This document shows positions 30,438 through 41,114 of a stretch of 64,000 nt of DNA, one piece after another. The stretch comes from Notospermus geniculatus (Eukaryota > Nemertea > Pilidiophora > Heteronemertea > Lineidae). The stretch spans positions 195,417-259,416 of the forward strand of contig NMRB01000796.1 of NCBI GenBank assembly GCA_002633025.1. Direction: 5' to 3'. How positions within the stretch are numbered: the first letter of the stretch is position 1; every line of letters starts with the position of its first letter. Under the pieces are notes generated by a model. It was not told the DNA's origin and did not search any database. It saw only the letters and a list, made by a program, of their open reading frames with translations. The translations under genes and the position numbers were made by a program.

Positions 30438-33167
30438 TTAAAAGGCAGCGGACCGAGAATATAANAAATAAGGCCCGGGGCACCTTCTTATGACGGTTCC
30501 CGAGGGCCTCCGAGCCTTATTTTCCCAGTTTTTTTGCAGTTGGTCAGCTTTTTTGCGTCCAAAATTCGAGATTATGAGTCACTTTACATAACCCTTACGG
30601 TGGTACAGAAAACATTTCATAAGTACTTGTACTAACAGCAAAATTATATTACATTAAAGCAAATGGCTCGCGGGGTTTGTTGACAGCTGTTTGTTGACAT
30701 GTCCTCAAATCAAGCACCGTTTTGAGAAAGCAGAAACGAGGAAGCATCATCGTGTAACTTCACTAGTCCGATCCCTCAAAGACAATTGGTCTTCCGTTAC
30801 AGTTCAACTGGTTGCTGGGCCAGTGAGACCTCAATACCGTACTACAGTGTATTTGTGATCGGTTGAAACATACAAAAGCCATTCATCTCGACGAGTATGA
30901 ACCGGAAGACAGATACGCCCGTAAACACTGGCTTGTCCCATTTCAATCTTTACATACGCCTTTGGGAGCAACCTGCGCAATATGAATGTTCATGCAGTGC
31001 AGAAATCGAAGTTGCTTCAACTCTTTGATTGATGCCAAGCCTGTGGTAGTGGTGCAACAGATTCCGACATTGGCAGCCAAATGGAACAATGGTGACAGTG
31101 GAGCAGTATTGCCTGGATTGCCATTCTACCACTAGATGGTTCAGCCAGGAACTCGTCAAAACAAATTCAATTCTGTTGGAAACATATGACTGTCATCGGC
31201 AACATTGGCTTCAGGTGCAATCCCTTCCCGATTCCTGCTGACTTTGCACATTTTGGGGGCTGCAGGGTATTTCAGCGTCAACGTATTTAACCCACCAGAG
31301 ACGATTCTTGCATCAGGCTGTGGGGAATATGTTTGAGGAGGAGAGCATCAACTGCCGTGCTCAGATGGGGGATTCTGCACTCCTTTCAGGAGATGCCCGC
31401 TGCGACTCAATCGGGCATAATGCCAAATATGGATCATATCCTCTGCACGGCACTGAGAAAAACAAGATAGTTGCCATGGAATTGGTGCAGGTTAGTTTGT
31501 GATTACACTGCAGATGATAAAATAACAGACTGCAGATGATAAAATAACTTACCTTAATCCATCTCATGATATGTAACAATAATGGAGATCACCCAATTTT
31601 TAAACAACAATATTTTGTCTCGCAGCTTCTTTTATTCAGGTATCTGAGGTAAAGAGCAGCTGCCATATAGAGCTTGAGGGACTAGAAAGGGCCCTCCCCC
31701 ATCTTGAATATGCTGTTTACCTCCATATCAAGCTGACAGCTGATGGGTACAAGTCAACTGCCAAATGGCTGAGAGAGGAAAAGTCAGGCACCGTGACTCA
31801 CTACTTGGATATTTGGCATGTTGCTAAAGGTATGAGGATTTTTACAGTTACATGACACAACCCGAGGGAACCCCCGGAAGAATAATAACATTTGTGTTTC
31901 TTAGGTTACTTTGTATGGGCTGCCCATGCGCCATGTTGTCATCAAGAAACAAGATGATGAATAATAATACTAGACAGTCATGCGATTTAAAGGATGCATA
32001 ATTTCTTTCAGGATTAAAGAAGTTGAAAAAACTGAAGAAGTGCCCTCTTGTGGAAAGATGGCTTGGAGGCATTATAAACCACCTATACTGGTGCGTCAAG
32101 ACCAGTGGAGGTAATGTGGAAGAGCGTCCAGCGAAGTGGAAGTCAATAGCCAATCACATCGCCAACATACACCAACATGAAAGTGAACACTTCCCACGGT
32201 GCGGCACCCCGCCGCCGTGTTCTCCAAACCAGTTAAAAAAGGGCGGCCCGCCCCTCTTAAAAATACCGACGGCAAAATCCGCCCCTCTTAAAAACGGCCC
32301 GCCCCTCTTAAAAATTCGTCCGCCCCTCTTAAAAATTCATCCGCCTTAATGTACGTGTAGGTCTTGTGCGCAATGTTATAGTTGTAGGAGGTGAGAAGTA
32401 TATTTTATTTGAAACATTCAGGGATTGTTCAAGTTTTGGTAGCTATCCCTTGCCTCTAGAGAAGTTGAGTATGTACCGGGTTGCCCGATTGAGTCGGAAA
32501 CTACAGTTGATTCCGACCAGGGACATTGCTTGTAAACATGTTTTGCTAAGTGAAAATGACCATCACATGGCTCTTCCTGCCTCTTCAGGCCAAATGTAAT
32601 GTAAAATGAAGTTGTGACCGTTAAGAAAAAAGCAAGATTTTCAGGGTTTTTTTTCTCTTGGTCGATGTGCTGATCATAAGTGATTGCTTTTATGGGGAAC
32701 CTGCACACTAGTATGGTCATGACAAGGCGCTGCGAGCGGTTGTAACCCAAGTCCCTTTTTTTCTTATGTTATTTCCATTATTTCTGGCATGCAAATAAAT
32801 CATTTGTGTTGGTCGCCCAACAATAAAACTTTTAACATCATCCTGTACAGACGAATTTTTTTATTACAACCTGTTTTATAGACGCCTGATAACTGAGGGA
32901 AAGTCTTCAAGAAATCTGAGAGGCTACCCTCATGGGTCAGAATATGATGGGGATATCGTGGATTATGTGTGTTTGCCCTGTTTGATAATGGTTGCGAGTG
33001 TGAGGTCTGGATTTAAGATGAATGCATCATTATTGCATAAATTTCTCAGTTGAATGAAGACTCATCTCTGTACCATTCAGATTCAATGAAAACTGTCCGG
33101 GACGACTGTGGTGAGTTGATTCACAAAAGAATGATTCAACATGTTCAACAATCTTCCTTTCGCTTTC

Positions 33168-33299
33168 AGATGACCTCCTAAGGGCACGGGGACTATGCAA
33201 GAGGGGAGAAATGACATCTAGTGTTGAGTCGGAAGCTGACACAGTTGTGACTCCAGAACAGGGCAATGCTAAAAGAACATCGAGTCGAAGAAGAAAGTA
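33168..33299 (+). other. Exon-like segment inside the insertion
   Basis: An acceptor TTTCGCTTTCAG is followed by DDLLRARGLCKRGEMTSSVE and a basic end RTSSRRRK with a TAGGTG junction. It could be a relict exon of the Kolobok-type gene. Unrecognised. Confidence 0.3.
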
Positions 33300-33389
33300 G
33301 GTGTACATTCCTTTGCCTGTTATCCATCATCATGTCCATCGTGCATGTATGTACAGTCATGACAGTCTTGTTAAAAAATAAAAAACAGT

Positions 33390-33915
33390 GATGTTTCCTA
33401 TTCTGCTGAGATGCCAATAGTCATTTGTGGGCAAAATTGCCATTTTTATACACAAAAATATGGATTGCCTTAAAACGATGGCAAAACAAATTTAAGATTT
33501 GTGGCAAATTATTTTGATAATATTAGAATTTCAAAATATAAAAAATTTAACACAAATTTTAGAGTCCCGAATTTTCATTTCAAAATTAGCTTGATATTAT
33601 TCCCTGACGATTTCTAAGAAATTCTGTGAAAAATGTTTCGAAAAATCTCTTGTTGTTCTTGGAAACGACAAGATTTTTCGAAACTTTTTTCACAGAATTT
33701 CTTAGAAATCATCAGGAAGTAATATCAAACTATTTTGAAATGAATTTGGGGATTCTAAAATTGTGTTTTTTCCTGATATTTTGAAAATCTATTTTTTTCA
33801 TGATAATTTGCCACAAATCCTAAATTTGGCATGCCATCTACGCAACATATTTTCGTGTAAAAATGGCAATTTGCCCATAAATGACCATTGGCATTTCAGC
33901 AGAACAGTGTATTGC
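33390..33915. mobile_element. AT-rich foldback element
   Basis: Arms TCTGCTGAGATGCCAATAGT / ATTGGCATTTCAGCAGA continue through TTTGTGGGCAAAATTGCCAT and its inverse, then further pairing towards a centre near 33655 (CTTGTTGTTCTTGGAAACGACAAG region). Non-coding. Confidence 0.75.
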
Positions 33916-34997
33916 AATTTGTGGAAATGATATGACCTTTGACGCAGACAAGAAAATCAACTAGCAAAGTAAGTGTGTGTCGAATGATGGATCATGAAGC
34001 ACAGGGTGCTCCCATACGCCGAGTTTAATTGGTGTACTTAAATTAGTACATGTATGGGTTCGGAGAAAAGTGAACGTGATTAATGTCGGTGATTCTAGGC
34101 AGTGGCGGATCCAAGGCCCCCCTTAACAGGGTTCTCCACATGGTTTGAAACAGACCAGGGGCTGGTGACGTCACACGGTTACTTACTGATATCAGAAGCC
34201 ACTGCTGCTCGCGTGTCCTAACCGTGGGTCTGGGGGCCTCGCCAAGAAAAATTCGAAATCTAAAAGCCCTGAAATGCGATTTCCCAGCATTTCACTTTCA
34301 GAACGCAAATCAAACTCCTGTCCGTGCTTGCAAAAACCTCATTGCAGTGTTCTCCACACGAGTTAAAAAATAGCGGCCCGCCCGTCTTAAAAATACCGAC
34401 AGCAAAATCCGCCCCTCTTAAAAATTCGTCCGCCCTAACGTTTATGATTTAGAGCGCTCAATTATGCATCTCAGATGCTCAGAAAATGCACCTCAGAGCA
34501 CCTAAAATCCAAATTTCGCTGGGGGAGGGCCCGCAGACCCCCGCCAGAAGGCGTTTTTGGCTCCTCGGGCAGTGCCTTCAGCACCAGGCCCACCGCCGCC
34601 CCTCTTAGACCAAACCCCATGGAGAACACTGGGTGCCTACACAACTGGCTGACCATCAAACGTACCGCTGGTAAACGCAAGAAGTGGTTTGAAGTTGGTA
34701 AGTAGATCAGTGAAGATGTCCATTTGGAGTATTGTGAATGTGATCATGCAAATGTAGTCTAAGGAACTTTATATGTACCAACATCAGATATCCAATCAGG
34801 GCCAAGTCAGAGAACTTTTAAGTAAAGTCTTGAAAATCTATCCTTCTTCAAACAAGCGGAAGCGTCGATTTGTGGCGACAGATCTGTTCGCCATGACAGG
34901 GTGCGTCCTGTCCCACATGATACTATTTGAACTTCTTCGAATATTTGTTCAATACCATTAACCTGATATTGACGATGTTGTTGTAAATATAAGCTGT

Positions 34998-35449
34998 GGT
35001 TATACTGCATAAATCCCCGTGCTTTCCCCGGGGTTTTTGCGGTTACCCCTGTAAATCGCCGAGTCTAAATAGACCCGTGTCTGAAATCCCCGTGCTTATT
35101 AGCCCCAGCGATCTCGAAGGGGCAACGCCGGGGCTATTTTAAGCACGGGGATTTATGTAGTGTAACCGCAAAATCCCCGTGTCTATTTCTAGTTCCGCGC
35201 ACCCCGACAGACGGCGATGCAAATTGATGAGTTACGCGCATGCATATATGCTACTTCACGTCTCCAGCAGCCTCTTGATGATGGAGAGTTGCCTACATGC
35301 AGATCCCCTATCGCCGGGATACGGAACTTATTACCAATCGCATTTTTAGTAGTGTAACCGCTCGCGGTGTCAACGCCGTGTTTTTTCTGGTTCGGAAAAA
35401 CCCCGTGTCTCAAAAAGCACGGGGATTTTGGATAGGTGTAACCACGGCT
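34998..35449. mobile_element. ~450-bp TIR element in composite copy 2
   Basis: Ends (A)GCTGTGGTTATAC and complement (GTGTAACCACGGC) with repeated AAATCCCCGTGCTT. Copy 1 reads straight through AAATATAAGTGATG at 27709, defining the empty site; ATA(AG) is present on both sides. Exact target-site duplication length is ambiguous (3-6 bp). Confidence 0.8.
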
Positions 35450-35911
35450 ATAAGTGATGTTGCTGAAGACAACAGGATTAGGGACCAAGGAGAAAATGGA
35501 AATAGTGTTGATGATGAGGATGGACCAGCACCCATGCCTGGGGATAACATACATATGGAGAATCAACATGTTGGCATGGAGTTCAGAGTTGGAGAGTGTC
35601 ACGATTGTCTTTGTGTTCCCTGTGTGACAAGTGACCCCCAGAGGTGGTTAGGGGAAGGAGAGGCTGCTGACAGACGAAAGCCCGAAAGAAACAGTGGAAT
35701 AAGAAAGAGGATTTACAAGAAATGTTGGAAGGTTTTGAACGACTGGCGTGCCTGGAATGACAGGCGTTATGAACACAGCAAAACAGAGGCCATCAGACTG
35801 GTTCGTGAGGGAGGGGCTGAGCCTGTTCGGACTGAAAGGGAGATCTGCTGGCGAATGGGACGCTTCTTTGGCGATCGTACACGGCAGATGCTGATGAAAT
35901 GGCAATTATGA
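35443..35911 (+). CDS. Cys-rich domain gene fragment, copy 2 (frame intact)
   Basis: Uninterrupted frame ending at 35911: DQGENGNSVDDEDGPAPMPG, VGECHDCLCVPCVTSDPQRW, RNSGIRKRIYKKCWKVLNDW, RAWNDRRYEHSKTEAIRLVR, EICWRMGRFFGDRT. Its upstream part is fused to an inserted MITE, so the true start is lost. It is on the same strand as the transposase remnant, unlike the convergent layout at 12-18 kb. Confidence 0.5.
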
Positions 35912-36006
35912 ATGATACTGAGCTGAAACGTCAGACCAACAACCCCTCCCAGTCCCACTAAGAAGCCAACACTCACCTTCGTGCCGGTTCATGCTCCCAT
36001 TGTTAA

Positions 36007-36207
36007 AACTTATGTTACGCAATGACAATCAACAAGGCGCAAGGACAAACATTCCACAACATTGGCGTTGACCTCACCACTCCTGTTTTCTTGCATGGCA
36101 TGTTATATGTCGCACTGTCAAGAGTTGGCAGTTCACACAAGGTTCACCTCCACTCACCGGAAAGAACAACAAAGAATATTGTATATGAAGAGGAACTACA
36201 AAACAGT
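36007..36207 (+). pseudogene. Pif1-like helicase tail, copy 2
   Basis: [20 protein letters not shown] then [20 protein letters not shown] and [21 protein letters not shown] complete motif V-VI end, on the plus strand directly after the Cys-rich domain. Helitron origin is likely; Helitron ends were not identified. Confidence 0.7.
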
Positions 36208-36499
36208 AAGTTACTACTTCCATGGGCTTACACTACAACAAACAATTCCCCTCAATAACCCATCTACAGGACGAGCAATACGCTAGTATCTAATGAACAT
36301 ACGGGAATTATATGACATTTACAATGTCCTCTTGTTAGTGATGCTTTGGAAGGAAAAGTCGCCAGTTTCGAATTCAATGACCATTCCAACCATGCTAGTG
36401 TTAAGGGTGTTTGTCATCGTCAGGAGCAGGAGCCTGCTGTCATTTTGAAGAAGTTGCAGTAGTTCATTTTGAAACATTTGACATATCTCAAAGACAACT

Positions 36500-37467
36500 A
36501 GAGCAATGTCGATGGGAAGCCCATCGCATATCTCCCCGCTTTCGACAGGAAGTAATGGTGACATGGTTATTTTTCCTGTTTTTTTTATTGACCCTGGCAG
36601 TGTTTCCGCCAGAGGGGGGGATGGGGGGATGACCCCCTCCTCAAAAATTTCAAGGAGGGGATATCCCCCTCAAGTTTGCAGACTAACCATTTTCAAATGT
36701 CACTATTTCAACTTCAGTAGTGTTTTTCTTTAATTTGTCACATTTCAAATGCAATTTTCATGCAGAAGGAATTGCACTTTGGAGTGTAAAAAATGACTCT
36801 GGATGCCATTTTTAACCAAAGTTTTGAAAGAAAATTTTTTTTTTTCGAAAAAAAAATTTTTTTTGAAATTTTTTTTTCTCCCCCCCCCTCCTTGACAATC
36901 CTGGCGGAAACCCTGCCTGGTGGGAAGAGGCCGAGTTCGATCGAAGTACATTGGGGGTTGGGAGTGTTGTGCACATTAGTGGATGAGTACATAATATATA
37001 CCAATGTTTCAAACTCCTCCATTGAACGGTGAAGGAGGAGATATCACTTTTGGACGGCTCATGGTTTTTATCGAAGTTTGACCCCTGTGACCTTGAAACT
37101 AGGTCAAGGTCAAAACCCCTATGATATATTGTGAAGCTGTCACAGATAAACCTTCACACAAAATTTCATCACTTTATCACAATTACTTTAGGAGTAATGA
37201 CCATAAATGTGTTTTTCACATAACGCCCCCTGGTGGAAAGACAGGGAGTTGGATCGAAATTCCAAGAGTGTTGTGCACAATAGTGGATGAGTACCTAATA
37301 CATACTAAAGTTTCAAGCTCCTCCGTTGAACGGTCTAGGAGGAGATATCACTTTCGGACGGACGGACAGACGGACAGCCGGACGGCCGGACAGCCGGACT
37401 GACGGCGGAGGGTAAAACAATATCTCCCCGACTTTTTTCAAAAAGCGGGGAGATAATAATGCAATAA
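36500..37467. mobile_element. ~970-bp insertion with CCCCCTGGTGG/GACGGACA repeat
   Basis: Copy 1 reads CTCAAAGACAATAATGAATT; here the sequence is opened at CAA. The insert starts near ATCTCCCCGCTTTCGACAGG and ends AAAAGCGGGGAGATA, has TGACCTTGAAACTAGGTCAA, GCCCCCTGGTGG and a GACGGACAGACGG array. A second foldback (TTTCCGCCAG / CTGGCGGAAA) is nested at about 36592-36919. Minus- and plus-strand frames over the A/T and C runs are spurious. Confidence 0.75.
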
Positions 37468-37864
37468 TGAATTGACCTTTCACAAGGGAATAATTCCTGA
37501 AGACAAAATATACATCAGGTTGTTGGGAGATAAGGGAGGGAAGACCATGAAAATGGCCTTTCAGATTATGAATGTAGAAGACCCTAACTCTCCAGATAAT
37601 ACAGTCATATTTGCGATATTTAAGGCCCCCGATACCTATCCCAATCTCAAGAGTGTTTGATGATGCTTCAACCAGTATGTGGACTCCCTTGATGGTTATA
37701 TATGGCAAGAATATAGTTTGAAACTATATTTATGTGGAGATTGGGCTTTCATTTTAACAGTTCCTGGTCTTTCCACAGCCGCTTCGGCCCACCCTTATTA
37801 TATGTGCCAGATCAGCAAGAAAGAGATGCAATATATGAAATGCGCACTAATATCGCAAAAATAG
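37467..37864 (+). pseudogene. GGDKGG-family segment, copy 2
   Basis: TFHKGIIPEDKIYIRLLGDK, GGKTMKMAFQIMNVEDPNSP, then LYLCGDWAFILTVPGLSTAA, SAHPYYMCQISKKEMQ. Follows the 36500-37467 insertion. It is cut short near 37835, where similarity to copy 1 ends. Confidence 0.6.
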
Positions 37865-37911
37865 ACTGGAATGAACATGTGTGAAGGGAGTATACCTCCG
37901 AGAGGCTCGTC

Positions 37912-38022
37912 ATGGACGTGAGAAACCCCAGACGTAATGTCAAAATTACAGTGAGAAAGAGGAAGTCCTTCAATTTCTGGGAAACAATATGGCAAGAATT
38001 TGTTGAACGTGTTTTCAAGTAA
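37912..38022 (+). CDS. Short basic ORF or exon, hypothetical
   Basis: MDVRNPRRNVKITVRKRKSF then NFWETIWQEFVERVFK before TAA, or splicing at GTAAAGTA. No family recognised. It directly follows the GGDKGG segment and may be an unrelated exon. Confidence 0.25.
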   Translation: MDVRNPRRNVKITVRKRKSFNFWETIWQEFVERVFK

Positions 38023-38405
38023 AGTAGTCCATGAGCCAGACGAGATGTTGGTACAATTTTTGAAACAAAACGACACCTTATTTTTTTGGAAAGTACCATA
38101 CCCCTAGTGTCAGGAAAACCTTTAAGCCAAGTCAGCAATTTCAGCTTTATGGTAGAAAATGGCCCCTGAATATGGGTATGCCTGCCGAATAACGACAGCC
38201 AAATTATGGGGTAGGGGAATTGAAAAATGAAATATCTCTGCAACGGTTTGACAGAATTCAACAAATGACTACTCAAAATGTTGCATTCAAAAAGTTCTTT
38301 CAAGTGATAAACAATTTATGCAAATTACTCTGATATCGAGGTCACCAGAGGTCAAAAGGTCATGAAATTTTAGGGCTGCCTAAAATTGACGTATGGGTAC
38401 CGACC
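38023..38405. other. No gene seen
   Basis: Non-coding sequence with scattered repeats; the minus-strand frame here has no motif. Confidence 0.35.
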
Positions 38406-38906
38406 TTGTCAGTATGGCATGAAATTCCTTATAGGTTCAAGCAAACCCCTCAAAAAAGAAGTTACGACACCCTTTTGAGTATTCAATTCATCCGTGTTCG
38501 AATATTTAACAAGGCATTGGTTAAATATAACAAGGCATTGGTAAATGGCCCAGATTTACCATCAAATCGTAAAATTTCACGTCAACGACACTTTGAAGAA
38601 GCGGTCGAAACCTTCTGGGAAGAAATGGAGCATGATGGAGATAAGAAAAAGAAAGGTCAACGACCAGCAGTGACCATTACGAAGATCTTCGGATCAGCAG
38701 TGACCATGACGAAGACGATCGGATCAGCAGTGACCATGACGAAGATGATCGGATCAGGAGTGAGGAAGTCACCTTCTAACATGTCTAAAAGGTTGAAAAA
38801 ACGTCGATTTTATATATTCACCATGAGCAATGCACTTTTACAACCTCAAATTGCAAATGAGACAATACCATCTAATTTTCGTTCAAAATCATATCAATCT
38901 GATTAG
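38406..38906 (+). pseudogene. Hypothetical ORF with 30-bp internal repeat
   Basis: Reads RHFEEAVETFWEEMEHDGDK before a repeat of GATCGGATCAGCAGTGACCA units (about 38685-38765). The annotated frame gives SAVTMTK repeats; one frame over gives the acidic ISSDHDEDDR repeat, more plausible after KKKK for a nuclear acidic linker, implying a frameshift. Followed by KSPSNMSKRLKKRRF. Unrecognised. Confidence 0.3.
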
Positions 38907-39059
38907 ATGTCATTGTAAGCTGAACCAGATGACCTGCTGGCGTAAAAGGGGTGTCCCATAAAATGCAAAAATAGCCATTTTGACATTAACTTCAGACAAA
39001 CATTTTCACCCAAGCTGTTATTGCGCATATAGCTCCTACTGTGAAAGAAGAGGCGCCTA

Positions 39060-39302
39060 GTGTCCAGAAGTCATTGTGTGAGGTGTGTGCCTTCTTTTCG
39101 GGAAAACAAGTCTTAGAAGTCATCAGGTGTCCAAGCACGACCTTGAGAGGGGAAGACAATGCCTTGTCTGTGACAAGTGGTTCTATAACAAGTCCAACTT
39201 CGAGGACCATATCGACCATCAAGCAAAGCATAGAAAGATGTTTACGAGTCGGCAGAATTTGAGGTATCACATAGACATGATAAAGAATGTGCATGTAACG
39301 TA
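39060..39302 (+). pseudogene. C2H2 zinc-finger remnant
   Basis: SLCEVCAFFSGK in one frame, then one base over KTSLRSHQVSKHDLERGRQC, LVCDKWFYNKSNFEDHIDHQ and AKHRK, followed by SRQNLRYHIDM. This gives at least two C2H2-like fingers with a frameshift near 39110. Probably DNA-binding; gene context lost. Confidence 0.6.
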
Positions 39303-40377
39303 AGTTATCTATGATTGGGTGATGTTGCTTTACAGGCTGAGTCAACTGCTTCACAGTTCACGCTACTCAGATGTTCATCGAAAATGGCGGCAGTGCCAAT
39401 CCAACTGTATGATTATTTTTTTTTTTAAATCAGGACACATATTCATGAAAAAGATATTTTAACTTTCAATTTGGCTCGATGCAGGTGAGGATTCCTTCAC
39501 TTCCATTTCAGACCAAAACAACAGGTCAAGGAAAAGAACTTCGCTTGTCAACTTGACAGCTTGTCGATGCGGAAGACGTTTCTTTCATTCCAAATTCGTC
39601 AGATCCAGCCTACTTTTCCAAGGGGGATATTGTCGACAAACTTCCCCAGCCGAAATCAGTTGGAGGATCTGCCCGTAGATCCTGCCAACTTTCTTTCAGA
39701 TGCAACCTTCGCAAGTGGCAGATTTCTTAGCAGATATCATGAGGACATACAAAAACAAACGTTTTACTAGCATTTTAGTACACTGATTTTCATAAATATT
39801 TGTGACAGTTTTGATAGGAATTAACCTGGGTAGGGCCTAACTCGAATTGCCGAGTGACTTGCCAACAATGTTTATTTGAAAACATCGAACCTCAGACTAG
39901 AGGAATGTAACTTGGCATGATTGTTCTAATGGACATTGAGAGAGGCATTATATTTTATACAGTAGATATGAAGAATGCATTTACTTTTTGTATTTAATAC
40001 CCTAAGGACGACGATTCAATGCTGCTAAATCGAGATACATGTAGCCTAGTCATTTATTTTGTGGTAGGTGCCCCCTTTCACATTAGTCAATTGCATGTGA
40101 ATTCTCAATAAATATATCATTGTAAATTTCTACGACCCACTTGGTCAACAACAGCATGGAATAAAGATTTTCATTTCTCTGAAATATAAAAAAAAACTTC
40201 CTTATCACAGTGACTAGTTTTGGTGCCTCAACTTACCCCTGGCCATTAGGTGGAACAACGTACCCCACCATCGGGGTAAGTTGTACCATTTGTAAAAATA
40301 ATTTTGAGACCCCACCATTTAATAATACTGGCATGGTAAATTATGAACAACTTAAACTGTTGATGTAAANTGGTCAG
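39303..40377. other. No supported gene
   Basis: AT-rich sequence with no convincing exon. A frame at 39561-39770 has no motif. Confidence 0.4.
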
Positions 40378-40590
40378 AAACTTTTCTGCTGTGACATTTG
40401 CAGTGACGAGTGTTCCTGCGGCAGCCAAAGCTGCAATGATGTTCATCCTTTGGGTGACTGGATCAACACCCGAACCACAGAAGTACCAGTGGAGCCAACA
40501 GTGGATCGTGAAAGCCCAGCTGGCCAACAAGGACGGCTTCGGTCCCTCCTCAATGTGTACAGGTCGATACTGATGTTGTGCATGGATTTC
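40378..40590 (+). pseudogene. RecQ-like helicase zinc-binding tail fragment
   Basis: One frame reads KLFCCDICSDECSCGSQSCN then ESPAGQQGRLRSLLNVYRSI. CCDxCxxxCxCGxxxC matches the Cys cluster at the end of invertebrate RecQ-type helicase proteins. No helicase motifs are nearby. The alternative frame (AVTFAVTSVPAAAK) is less likely. Confidence 0.35.
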
Positions 40591-40984
40591 CTGTGAGCTT
40601 GATATCAGGGGCCATATTCATAAAACCCTACTTGAATAGGCGGCCCATGACATTGATTTAGCTCAAATGGGTGACCTGAATGCAACAGAAAAGCACTTGC
40701 TTGAATCACTAGAGGAAAGCAGAACAGGCCTGTACCTTTGTTGATACCCAGTGAATGTCGCAAGCCGCTCGACTTCATTTCCAAGTGTTCTGTCAGGAAA
40801 AGTGCTGGCATCAGTGAGATGACTACCTGTGTCACCTCAAACAGGTCTGCCACGTATGCCATCACAAACACCACCCAGGACGCAATCACTGAATGCACCT
40901 AATCAGATGCTTGTCAATAATTACACACCTTTCATTTGAAATTTTATCAGCTGTAGAAATGAAGAATACCCTGGCCGGGATTTC

Positions 40985-41110
40985 TCCACAAAGAAAGAGA
41001 CGTCCCCAAGTCTCTGCAGGACTCCCTCTCAGCAAAGAAACAGGACATCCCCGAAATTACTCCCTCTGATCAAAGAGGACATCCCCAAATCTCCGTAAGA
41101 CCCCCTCTCA
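40985..41110. repeat. 45-bp minisatellite, block 1
   Basis: Degenerate units with GGACATCCCCAAAT and ACTCCCTCTCA. It is interrupted at 41112 by the Harbinger-type element and resumes at 42205. Confidence 0.85.
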
Positions 41111-41114
41111 ATAA

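Larger units (their letters stand above)
32204..34631. mobile_element. Composite insertion splitting a transposase exon in copy 2
   Basis: The exon reads ..HESEHFPRC before 32203 and CLHNWL after 34636; the 5-mer GGTGC occurs on both sides (32199-32203, 34632-34636). Both ends carry the same family (TGTTCTCCA, GTTAAAAA, CCCGCCC, TCTTAAAAATACCG), and 34343-34631 alone has ends CAGTGTTCTCCA / TGGAGAACACTG. The original MITE was probably split by later insertions. Confidence 0.55.
30720..34697 (+). pseudogene. Kolobok-type transposase remnant, copy 2
   Basis: Retains LSGDARCDSIGHNAKYGSYP, exon 31640-31829 (VSEVKSSCHIELEGLERALP..LDIWHVAKG), exon 32012-32203 (GLKKLKKCPLVERWLGGIIN, HLYWCVKTSGGN) and, after an insertion, CLHNWLTIKRTAGKRKKWFE ending at a donor at 34698. 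Compared with the 12.4-17.2 kb gene, the same splice phases are used. Several frameshifts upstream make it non-functional. Confidence 0.75.
30468..37831 (+). repeat. Composite block, copy 2 (with insertions)
   Basis: Second copy of the block. Comparison with copy 1 defines insertions at about 34998-35449 and 36500-37467, and retention of transposase exons at 32012-34697. Both copies carry many stops and frameshifts. Confidence 0.85.

Noticed and set aside
36738-37032. Several overlapping ORFs on both strands
   Set aside because: Low-complexity A/T and C runs inside an inserted repeat; no motif.
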